A stretch of 9,760 bases of DNA from JBKJZO01 sp046715235. GTDB lineage: Bacteria; Actinomycetota; Actinomycetes; BP-191. The translations under genes and the position numbers were made by a program. Under the pieces are notes generated by a model, which did not search any database, had not been told where the DNA came from, and saw nothing but the letters and a program-made list of their open reading frames with translations. This document shows positions 4,175 through 9,760 of the stretch, piece by piece (position 1 is the stretch's first letter; every line of letters begins with the position of its first letter). Location of the stretch: the NCBI GenBank assembly GCA_046715235.1, contig JBKJZO010000091.1, forward strand, positions 1 through 9,760, in the 5' to 3' direction.

Positions 4175-6061
4175 ATGGCTGATCCGCTGATCGGCCAGAT
4201 CTTCGATGGCCGCTACCGAGTCGACGCTCGCGTCGCCCGCGGTGGCATGGCCACGGTCTACACCGGTTTCGACACGCGGCTCGACCGCGTCGTGGCCATC
4301 AAGGTGATGCACCAGGCCCTGGCCGAGGACGACGCGTTCGTCGCACGCTTCCACCGCGAGGCCAAGTCGGCGGCCCGCCTCTCGCACGCGAACGTCGTCG
4401 CGATCTACGACCAGGGGGCCGACGCCGGCCGGGTCTTCCTCGTGATGGAGCACGTCGACGGCGGCACCCTGCGCGAACGGCTGCGCGAGGAGGGGCGCCT
4501 GTCCCCCTCAGCCGCGCTCGCGACGATCGAACCGGTGCTGCAAGCACTTGCCGCCGCTCACGACGCCGGCCTCGTCCACCGCGACGTGAAGCCGGAGAAC
4601 ATCCTCATCAGCTCCGACGGGCGCGTGAAGGTCGCCGACTTCGGCCTCGCCCGCGCCGTCGAGGCCACCAGCATGACGACCACCGGACTGCTGATCGGCA
4701 CAGTTGCCTACCTGGCGCCGGAGTTGGTCTCGACCGGCCGCGCCGACGAGCGCAGCGACCTCTACGCCGCCGGAATCATGCTGTTCGAGATGCTGACCGG
4801 TGCGCCGCCGTACGACGGCGACACGCCGCTGTCGATCGCCTACCGGCACGTCAACGACTCGGTGCCGCGGCCCTCGAGCCTGCTGCACGGCGTCCCGCGA
4901 GAGGTCGACGACATCGTTGCCTCGGCGACGCGTCGTGAACCGGCGCAGCGGGCGTCGTCCGCCCGCGAGCTGCTCGTCGCCGTACGCCGGGCTCGGCATG
5001 CGGTCTCGAAGGCGGGCGCGACCACCGCGCTGCGCCCGCTCGAAGACGCGCCGACGACGATCACCCCACTGCCGACAGACGCCGGGCTTGACGGCCATCG
5101 CACCCGCGTCATCGGTTCGACTACGAGTGGGCGTCCACCAGCTCCCCCGGGCGGCAAGCGAGCCCGCCGGCGTCCGGGCAAACGCGTCGCCATCGGAACC
5201 CTGCTGGCGCTGTTGTTCGCGACGGCGGTGGCGGCGGGCGTCTATCTCGGCAACCAGGAAAGGGCGCCGAAAACCGCCATCACCGCGCGCGTCGAGGGTG
5301 GTCCTCGCGTGCAGGCCGAGCAGACGCTGAAGGATCAGCGCTTCGCGCCGGTCGCTGTCACCGAGGTGTTCGACGAGACCGTTCCCAAGGGCAAGGTCAT
5401 CGACCAGGAGCCGGACGCCGGCGAGAAGGTGACGTTGCCGGCGGAAGCGAAACTGGTCGTGTCCAAGGGACCGGAACGCGTCGCCGTACCGGCCCTGACA
5501 GGAAGGACGAAGGCGGACGCTGAGGCAGCGCTGACTGCCGCGCGCCTGCGACCCAACCCCAGCGAGGCGTTTCACGAAACGGTGGCCAAGGGGCTGGTCA
5601 TCTCGGTCCAGAAAACCCCCGCGGAAGGCATGAAGCCCGAGTCGCGGGTGAGTTTCGTCGTCAGCCAGGGGCCCAAGCCCATCCCCGTGCCGGTCGTTGT
5701 CGGCAAGACGAAGGCGGCCGCGGAGAAGCTGATCAAAGACGCGACTCTGAAGCCGGTGTCGTCCGAGGCGTTCTCCACCAGCGTCAAGCAGGGTCTCGTC
5801 GTCTCGCAGACGCCGCCGAACGGCGCGCTGGCCAAGGGCGGCGAGGTCAAGCTGGTCATCTCCAAGGGCCCGCCACTGGTCGTCGTGCCCAACGTGATCG
5901 GCATGAAGCGTCAGGCGGCGTTCAACACGTTGCGGAAGGCCGGCTTTGCCGTGCACTTCATCGACTACCCGGGCCAGAAGGGCAAGACCGTCCAGACGCA
6001 GTTCCCCGGCGCCGGGGCGAAGAAGCCGCTGGGCAGCACCATTTCGCTCTACATGCTCTGA
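4175..6061 (+). CDS. PASTA-domain Ser/Thr protein kinase, PknL/Stk1-like
   Basis: This is a membrane-spanning eukaryotic-type kinase. Numbered from ATG 4175, the catalytic domain has the Gly-rich loop ARGGMATVY, ATP lysine K43 in VAIK, HRDVKPEN with catalytic D137, D155FG, an activation loop with several Thr (SMTTTG) and APE at 181-183. All key residues are intact. A Pro/Arg-rich juxtamembrane linker precedes one transmembrane helix (about 338-358), then four extracellular PASTA repeats (367-433, the most divergent; 436-500; 503-566; 569-628) that bind muropeptides or lipid II in this family. The kinase half resembles M. tuberculosis PknL, which lacks PASTA repeats, more than PknB. ATG 4175 has GGAG 6 nt upstream; GTG 4163 aligns well with the PknL start, and GTG 4130 overlaps the hydrolase stop. 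It probably senses cell-wall state alongside the LysM/SLT protein. Confidence 0.95.
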   Translation: MADPLIGQIFDGRYRVDARVARGGMATVYTGFDTRLDRVVAIKVMHQALAEDDAFVARFHREAKSAARLSHANVVAIYDQGADAGRVFLVMEHVDGGTLRERLREEGRLSPSAALATIEPVLQALAAAHDAGLVHRDVKPENILISSDGRVKVADFGLARAVEATSMTTTGLLIGTVAYLAPELVSTGRADERSDLYAAGIMLFEMLTGAPPYDGDTPLSIAYRHVNDSVPRPSSLLHGVPREVDDIVASATRREPAQRASSARELLVAVRRARHAVSKAGATTALRPLEDAPTTITPLPTDAGLDGHRTRVIGSTTSGRPPAPPGGKRARRRPGKRVAIGTLLALLFATAVAAGVYLGNQERAPKTAITARVEGGPRVQAEQTLKDQRFAPVAVTEVFDETVPKGKVIDQEPDAGEKVTLPAEAKLVVSKGPERVAVPALTGRTKADAEAALTAARLRPNPSEAFHETVAKGLVISVQKTPAEGMKPESRVSFVVSQGPKPIPVPVVVGKTKAAAEKLIKDATLKPVSSEAFSTSVKQGLVVSQTPPNGALAKGGEVKLVISKGPPLVVVPNVIGMKRQAAFNTLRKAGFAVHFIDYPGQKGKTVQTQFPGAGAKKPLGSTISLYML

Positions 6062-6274
6062 GCGGGGTTGCGGATCCATCGGAGGGCTTGGTTGAACCGA
6101 GGTGCTCGGCCTCCTGCAAGCCAGCTTCACGAACGCGCGAACCGAGACCGCGAACCGAACCATCAAGACCGCTTGGGACAACGCGAAGCACCGCTGGGAC
6201 TACACCGGCGAATGGAGCGACATCCCGCTGGACCTTCGACTCCGACTCGGCTGACCACCCACGACCCGCGAGCG
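6062..6274. other. Intergenic gap between convergent genes
   Basis: This 213-bp gap separates the kinase from the convergent molybdoenzyme gene. Near its left end is a possible terminator: hairpin CCGAG-GTG-CTCGG (6097-6109) with flanking GGAGG (6081-6085) and CCTCC (6110-6114) that can pair. There is no T run. The rest is occupied by the 50-codon ORF described separately. Confidence 0.35.
6102..6254 (+). pseudogene. Possible remnant of an ISL3-type transposase C-terminus (50 codons)
   Basis: An open frame with a GTG at 6102 and stop TGA at 6252-6254 contains SFTNARTETANRTIK. This resembles the 'NARTEGxNRxIK' segment near the C-terminus of ISL3-family transposases. The following residues (AWDNAKHRW and onward) do not continue the expected GFRN..NY..R pattern in any forward frame, so if related it is a decayed fragment. 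No terminal inverted repeats or target duplication are visible. The alternative is chance coding-like sequence in a short gap, or a genuine small gene. Confidence 0.25.
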
Positions 6275-6988
6275 CTAGATCTGCGGGCCGTCGTCCGGGC
6301 CCTCCTGGTAGGAGAAGCGCTGCTCGGTCCGGGGGTCGGCGCGGTTGTGATAGCCGCGTTCCTCCCAGAAGCCGCGCCGGTCGCCGATCAGGTATTCGAC
6401 GCCGCGAGCCCACTTCGGGCCCTTCCATGCGTACAGGTGCGGCACGACCAAACGCACCGGATATCCGTGGTCGGGCGTGAGCGGCTCGCCGTTGTGGTGC
6501 GTCGCGAACAGCGAACTCGAGTCGGCGAAGTCGCGCAGCGGCATGTTCGCCGAGTAGCCGTACTCGCCCCACACCAGGACGTCGGTGACGGCCGGGTCGG
6601 GCGGCGCCGCCTCGAGCAGCGCGGACGTCGGTACGCCGGACCAGTGGTTGTCGAGCGTCGTGAACTTCGTGACGCAATGGAAGTCGGCGGAGACATCAAC
6701 CTGCGGCAGCCTGGTGAACTGGTCCCAGGTGAACACGCGCTCCGAGTCGATCGCGCCGAACACTCGGAAGTCCCAGCGCTCAGGGCGGAACTTAGGGACT
6801 GAGCCGTAGTGCAGCACCGGCCATCCCCGTGGGACGTACTGTCCCGGTGGCAGCCGGTCCTCGAACTCAATCCGCTCCTGGTTCAGTTGCGGGCCACCCT
6901 TCCGATGCGCTGTGCGGATCATCGCATTCGCGACCCGCGGTCGGCGAAGTGCCGCGCGTGTCAGCCCGCGAGATCGTCCACCGCTCAT
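6275..6988 (-). CDS. Sulfite-oxidase-family molybdopterin oxidoreductase (short, YedY-like)
   Basis: The 237-residue protein is a single molybdopterin-binding domain of the sulfite oxidase superfamily. The molybdenum-ligand cysteine is C105 in ADFHCVTKFTTLDNHWSGV, and RLVVPHLYAWKGPKW and GYHNRADPRTEQRF near the C-terminus match the short cytoplasmic actinobacterial and archaeal members. There is no Tat or Sec signal, no heme domain and no dimerisation domain, so the acceptor and substrate are unknown; the family includes sulfite oxidases and methionine-sulfoxide reductases. It sits alone on the minus strand, convergent with the kinase and divergent from the next gene. Starts are ATG 6986-6988 or ATG 6920-6922 (residue 23); the recognisable domain begins around RLPPGQY (45-51), so the shorter form is equally possible, and neither has a clear ribosome site. 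Confidence 0.92.
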   Translation of the reverse strand: MSGGRSRGLTRAALRRPRVANAMIRTAHRKGGPQLNQERIEFEDRLPPGQYVPRGWPVLHYGSVPKFRPERWDFRVFGAIDSERVFTWDQFTRLPQVDVSADFHCVTKFTTLDNHWSGVPTSALLEAAPPDPAVTDVLVWGEYGYSANMPLRDFADSSSLFATHHNGEPLTPDHGYPVRLVVPHLYAWKGPKWARGVEYLIGDRRGFWEERGYHNRADPRTEQRFSYQEGPDDGPQI

Positions 6989-7022
6989 GGCAGAGTGGGC
7001 GCTCGATAGCTCCCGGTCCTAG

Positions 7023-9023
7023 GTGGTGTTGGTGCGCACGACGTACAGGCTCGTTCTCGCGAGCGCTCTCATGCTGTTCCTCGAACTCGCTCTGATCCGG
7101 TGGCTCGGCTCAAACGTCCTGCACCTGTCCTACTTCACCAACTTCGTCCTGCTCGGGTCGTTCCTCGGAGTGGGGCTCGGGTTCCTGCTCGCCCGGACGA
7201 AGTACAGCCTGTTCCCGTGGGCGCCGGTGATTCTCGCCGCCCTTGTCGCTTTCGTCATCAAGGTGCCGGTGCGCATCAACCGGGGCAGCTCCGACATCAT
7301 CTTCTTCACCAGCACCGACCCGACCGGGCCGCCCGTCTGGGTGACGCTCCCCCTCATCTTCCTCGCCGTCGCAGCGACTCTCGTCGGCATCGCCGAAGTG
7401 ATCGGCCGCTGCTTCAAGGAGCTCAAACCGCTCGACGCCTACCGGCTCGACCTGTTCGGCAGCATCGTCGGCATCCTGGCCTTCACCGCCTTGTCGTTCC
7501 TGCGCGCACCGTCCGTCGCGTGGGGCGCGATCACCGCCGCCGCGTTCATCGCGCTGCTGTTCCCGACGCTGCGTCGCCTCCGCATCCCGTCCGTACTCGG
7601 CGCGGCGGCTGCCTGCGTCGTCGTGGTGATGCTCGGCTTCGAGAGCGTGACCGGCGGAGTGAGCTGGTCGCCGTACTACAAGGTGCAGACGTACGACGGC
7701 GGTGACGACGGCGACAACTCGCAACTGTTCATTTACGTCAACGGCATCCCGCACCAGAACATGCGCCTCGCCGACTTGCGGCTGCGCAACGAGCCGCAGT
7801 ACGGCCTTCCGTACGAGCGGTTCAAGGGCGGCAAACTCGACAACGTGCTGATCGTCGGCGCCGGTTCGGGCAGCGACGTCGCGATCGCGTTGGCAAAGGG
7901 CGCCAAGCACGTCGACGCGGTCGAGATCGACCCGCGCATCCTGCAGATCGGCCAGGAACGCAACCTCAACAAGGCCTACCAGGACCCGCGCGTCACCGCG
8001 ATCGTCAACGACGGCCGCGCGTTCCTCGAACAGACCGACACGAAGTACGACCTCATCTTGTTCGCGCTGCCCGACTCCCTGGTGCTGGTCAGCGGGCAGA
8101 GCGCGATCCGGCTCGAGTCGTACCTGTTCACCAAAGAGGCGATCGAGGCCGCCCGCGACCGTCTCGCCCCCGGCGGCGGATTCGCTATGTACAACTACTA
8201 CCGCGAAGACCGGCTGATCGATCGCCTCGGCGGCACGCTGCACGACGTATTCGGGCACGAGCCGTGCATCGACCGCATCGGTGGCGCCAACGCGGTCATC
8301 GCTACCGGACTCACGGCCGCGGACCAGTCATGTGCATCGCCCGCGGCACTTCCCGCGGACCGGCCCAAGCCCTCGACCGACGACCGCCCGTTCGTCTACT
8401 TCTTCGGCAACATGCTGCCCGGCATCTACGTGTCGGCGATCGCAATGGTTCTGATCGTCTCGCTGCTGCTGGTGCGGCTGCTGGCAGGGCCGTTCAAAGG
8501 CATGCGCGCATACGGCGACCTGTTCTTCATGGGCGCGGCATTTCTGCTGCTGGAGACCAAGAACGTCACGTCGTTCGCCCTGTTGTTCGGCACCACCTGG
8601 GTCGTCAACGCGATCGTCTTCGCCGGCGTACTCCTTGCCGTGCTGCTTGCGGTGGAGACGACGCGGCGGTTCAAGACACCGCCATTGCGGGTCGTGTACG
8701 CCGGGATCGCCGTCGCGCTCGCGCTGTCCTACGCGGTGCCCAACTCGGCGCTGTTGCAGCTCGGCTTGGCGCCGAGGCTCGTCGCCGCCATCGCCCTGGC
8801 GTTCGCGCCGATCTACCTCGCCAACGTGGCCTTCTCGAAACGGTTCGCGGCGACCGACGATTCGCAGGCGGCGTTCGCGGTCAACATCCTCGGCGCGATG
8901 GTCGGCGGCTGCCTCGAGTACCTGGGGCTGCTGACCGGCTTCCGCAACCTGCTGATCCTGGCTGGACTGCTCTACCTCGCTGCCTTCTTGCTCACGCCGA
9001 AGAAGGGCCGCGTCGCGATCTGA
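7023..9023 (+). CDS. Integral membrane protein with embedded spermidine-synthase-like domain
   Basis: The 666-residue protein has about seven N-terminal transmembrane helices (between 8 and 207), a soluble spermidine-synthase-type Rossmann domain (about 215-450), and about six or seven C-terminal helices (465-660). The cofactor loop VLIVGAGSGSD (275-285) and the acidic end of strand 2, VEIDP (300-304), are intact, so a SAM-type ligand can bind. At the place where polyamine synthases have the catalytic DSSDP-like motif, this protein has FALPDS (347-352), so aminopropyl transfer is doubtful. The C-terminal motifs GAAFLLLETKN and LLFGTTWVVNA are typical of the membrane 'spermidine synthase-like' family as I recall it. 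The substrate is unknown. GTG 7023 is used; GTG 7026 and GTG 7032 are also possible and no strong ribosome site decides. It diverges from the molybdoenzyme gene with only 34 bp between starts. Confidence 0.9.
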   Translation: MVLVRTTYRLVLASALMLFLELALIRWLGSNVLHLSYFTNFVLLGSFLGVGLGFLLARTKYSLFPWAPVILAALVAFVIKVPVRINRGSSDIIFFTSTDPTGPPVWVTLPLIFLAVAATLVGIAEVIGRCFKELKPLDAYRLDLFGSIVGILAFTALSFLRAPSVAWGAITAAAFIALLFPTLRRLRIPSVLGAAAACVVVVMLGFESVTGGVSWSPYYKVQTYDGGDDGDNSQLFIYVNGIPHQNMRLADLRLRNEPQYGLPYERFKGGKLDNVLIVGAGSGSDVAIALAKGAKHVDAVEIDPRILQIGQERNLNKAYQDPRVTAIVNDGRAFLEQTDTKYDLILFALPDSLVLVSGQSAIRLESYLFTKEAIEAARDRLAPGGGFAMYNYYREDRLIDRLGGTLHDVFGHEPCIDRIGGANAVIATGLTAADQSCASPAALPADRPKPSTDDRPFVYFFGNMLPGIYVSAIAMVLIVSLLLVRLLAGPFKGMRAYGDLFFMGAAFLLLETKNVTSFALLFGTTWVVNAIVFAGVLLAVLLAVETTRRFKTPPLRVVYAGIAVALALSYAVPNSALLQLGLAPRLVAAIALAFAPIYLANVAFSKRFAATDDSQAAFAVNILGAMVGGCLEYLGLLTGFRNLLILAGLLYLAAFLLTPKKGRVAI

Positions 9024-9050
9024 GGCTCGCCCTCGCCCCGACAGCTGCGC

Positions 9051-9056
9051 TACAGT
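9051..9056 (+). promoter_or_regulatory. -10 box of the DAHP synthase leader transcript
   Basis: TACAGT fits TANNNT, and the GTG of the leader peptide begins exactly 7 nt after its last base, the usual distance to the transcription start, implying a leaderless transcript. The -35 region (around 9028-9033) has no recognisable hexamer, which is common in actinobacterial promoters. Confidence 0.55.
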
Positions 9057-9062
9057 CCGCCC

Positions 9063-9140
9063 GTGATTTCGAGCAGCAGGTACTTTGGGTATGCGCCACG
9101 GCCGGGACGATCCGGTGCGGGTGCGTACGCCGCTGCGTAG
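9063..9140 (+). CDS. Aromatic-rich leader peptide (25 codons) of the DAHP synthase attenuator
   Basis: This short frame runs from GTG 9063 to TAG 9138-9140. Codons 7-10 are TAC TTT GGG TAT (Tyr-Phe-Gly-Tyr), and a fourth aromatic, TAC, is codon 22; the rest is mostly Ser, Gly, Ala, Arg and Pro. The cluster of the pathway's end products, the position between a promoter and a strong terminator, and the downstream DAHP synthase all point to a regulatory leader peptide rather than a functional protein. A ribosome stalled for charged Tyr- or Phe-tRNA would mask the RNA up to about 9105. The start codon probably is the first transcribed codon, so no Shine-Dalgarno sequence is needed. Confidence 0.75.
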   Translation: MISSSRYFGYAPRPGRSGAGAYAAA

Positions 9141-9167
9141 GCAACCTTCACCACTTCGAGCCCCGGG
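9102..9167 (+). promoter_or_regulatory. Attenuator stems 1:2 and 2:3 (pause hairpin and antiterminator)
   Basis: Stem 1:2 is CCGGG (9102-9106) with TCCGG (9111-9115) around the loop ACGA. Stem 2:3 is TCCGGTGC (9111-9118) with GCCCCGGG (9160-9167), pairing at 7 of 8 positions including one G-U and a single T-C mismatch. The two share 9111-9115, and 2:3 uses the 5' arm of the terminator, so the folds exclude one another as in classical attenuators. A small extra hairpin, TACGC-CGCT-GCGTA (9126-9139), lies at the end of the leader frame. The pairing was found by eye; folding energies were not computed. Confidence 0.5.
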
Positions 9168-9187
9168 CCAGCCGCCCGGGGCTTTTT
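9159..9187 (+). terminator. Intrinsic terminator of the attenuator (stem 3:4)
   Basis: AGCCCCGGGC (9159-9168) and its exact complement GCCCGGGGCT (9174-9183) form a 10-bp stem with the loop CAGCC, followed by T residues through 9187 (five Ts in total, the first in the stem). A GC stem with a T run is unusually complete for GC-rich DNA. It lies 8 nt before the ribosome site and 24 nt before the ATG of the DAHP synthase gene, so it must be bypassed to express that gene. Confidence 0.9.
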
Positions 9188-9211
9188 GATGCACGGAGAG
9201 GAACACCGGTC

Positions 9212-9760
9212 ATGGTCGTCGTCATGAGTGCCGACAGCGGTGCGGATGAGATCAACGGGGTGGTCTCGCTCGTCGAAGGCGCCGGTGGGTCGGCGTTCGT
9301 CAGCCGCGGCGTCTCGCGGACCATCATCGGGCTCGTCGGAGACATCGAGCAGTTCCAGGCACTCAACCTGGCCGGCCTGCCGGGCGTCACAGAGGTCCTG
9401 CGCATCTCCAAGCCGTACAAGCTCGTCTCGCGCGAGCACCACCCGCAGACCTCGACGATCCTCGTCGGCGGGGTGCCGATCGGGCCGTCGACATTCACGC
9501 TGATCGCCGGACCGTGCGCCGTCGAGACGCCGGAGCAGACCCTCGAAGCCGCCCTGATGGCGAAGCGGGCCGGCGCGGCGCTGCTGCGAGGCGGCGCCTA
9601 CAAACCGCGCACGTCGCCGTACGCGTTCCAGGGGCTCGGCGAAGCCGGCCTGAAGATCCTCGCTGACGTGCGCACCGAGACCGGCATGCCCGTCGTCACC
9701 GAGGTGGTCGAGGCGGCCGACGTCGAACTCGTGGCGTCGTACGCCGACATGCTGCAGGTG
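9212..9760 (+). CDS. aroF: 3-deoxy-7-phosphoheptulonate (DAHP) synthase, type I-beta, N-terminal part
   Basis: The enzyme condenses phosphoenolpyruvate and erythrose 4-phosphate, the committed first step of aromatic amino acid synthesis. The first 183 codons are in the window; the gene runs off the right edge. Residues 1-75 form a ferredoxin-like regulatory domain (VSRGVSRTIIGLVGD), followed by YKLVSREHHP and the barrel start with AGPCAVE (metal-ligand C102), LLRGGAYKPRTSPYAFQGLG (K131-P-R-T) and VVTEVVEAADVELVASYADMLQV. The N-terminal domain identifies the I-beta group known from Thermotoga, in which it mediates feedback inhibition by Tyr and Phe, and distinguishes it from KDO8P synthase, which lacks it. 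ATG 9212 has GGAGAGGA (9195-9202) 9 nt upstream; ATG 9224 would trim the first strand. Expression is probably controlled by the attenuator just upstream, so transcript and enzyme would respond to the same amino acids. The gene symbol is the common one for this type and is not certain. Confidence 0.93.
   Translation, partial: MVVVMSADSGADEINGVVSLVEGAGGSAFVSRGVSRTIIGLVGDIEQFQALNLAGLPGVTEVLRISKPYKLVSREHHPQTSTILVGGVPIGPSTFTLIAGPCAVETPEQTLEAALMAKRAGAALLRGGAYKPRTSPYAFQGLGEAGLKILADVRTETGMPVVTEVVEAADVELVASYADMLQV

Noticed and set aside
4508..6181. Minus-strand 557-codon frame opposite the kinase
   Set aside because: It is antisense to intact kinase and PASTA sequence and lacks any domain-like pattern.
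7110..8258. Minus-strand 382-codon frame opposite the spermidine-synthase-like gene
   Set aside because: It is a shadow of strongly patterned coding sequence, with low-complexity acidic and basic composition and no motif.
9050..9442. Minus-strand frames across the attenuator and DAHP synthase start
   Set aside because: They are antisense to DAHP synthase with GPCAVE and KPRTSPYAFQG motifs and cross the terminator hairpin.
1..9760. CRISPR array, tRNA/rRNA genes or an intact insertion sequence
   Set aside because: No regularly spaced repeats, no cloverleaf or conserved rRNA segments, and no transposase with terminal repeats were seen.

Overview
The window is GC-rich DNA from an actinobacterium. 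This is suggested by the base composition, frequent GTG starts, tight ATGA/GTGA-type overlaps, a PknL-like PASTA kinase and TANNNT-only promoters. I cannot assign a genus. It reads as a chromosomal housekeeping region rather than a mobile island; the only trace of mobile DNA is a possible, weakly supported 50-codon transposase remnant.

Layout. (1) 1-1440, minus strand: an unrecognised 111-aa protein, then a TPP riboswitch placed directly before thiG, then thiH, which overlaps thiG by 4 bp and runs off the left edge. This is the thiazole branch of thiamine synthesis. (2) 1531-2994, plus strand: a PadR-type repressor followed 3 bp later by a six-helix membrane protein with an N-terminal HAAS-like segment, a common regulator/effector pairing. 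A candidate PadR operator lies in the divergent gap. (3) 2995-3236: a long intergenic stretch with a 15-bp inverted repeat (terminator-like), a promoter carrying two tandem 9-bp repeats that resemble MtrA boxes, and a structured 5' leader. (4) 3237-6061, plus strand: a secreted LysM-LysM-SLT peptidoglycan hydrolase joined to a PASTA-domain Ser/Thr kinase; together these look like a cell-wall growth and sensing operon. (5) 6062-6274: a gap with a small ORF resembling the C-terminal end of an ISL3-type transposase. (6) 6275-6988, minus strand: a cytoplasmic sulfite-oxidase-family molybdoenzyme. (7) 7023-9023, plus strand: a large membrane protein with an embedded spermidine-synthase-like domain. 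(8) 9051-9760, plus strand: a type I-beta DAHP synthase, truncated by the window edge, preceded by what looks like a complete ribosome-mediated attenuator.

The most interesting element is that attenuator (9051-9187). A TANNNT promoter sits at the right distance for a leaderless transcript starting on a GTG. The 25-codon leader peptide contains a Tyr-Phe-Gly-Tyr cluster. Three mutually exclusive stems can be drawn, and the last is a 10-bp GC stem followed by a T run just before the DAHP synthase ribosome site. Aromatic amino acid supply would thus control the first step of the shikimate pathway. The second point of interest is the leader of the LysM/SLT-kinase operon, where the hairpin loop is complementary over 8 nt to the sequence abutting the ribosome site and MtrA-like repeats overlap the promoter.
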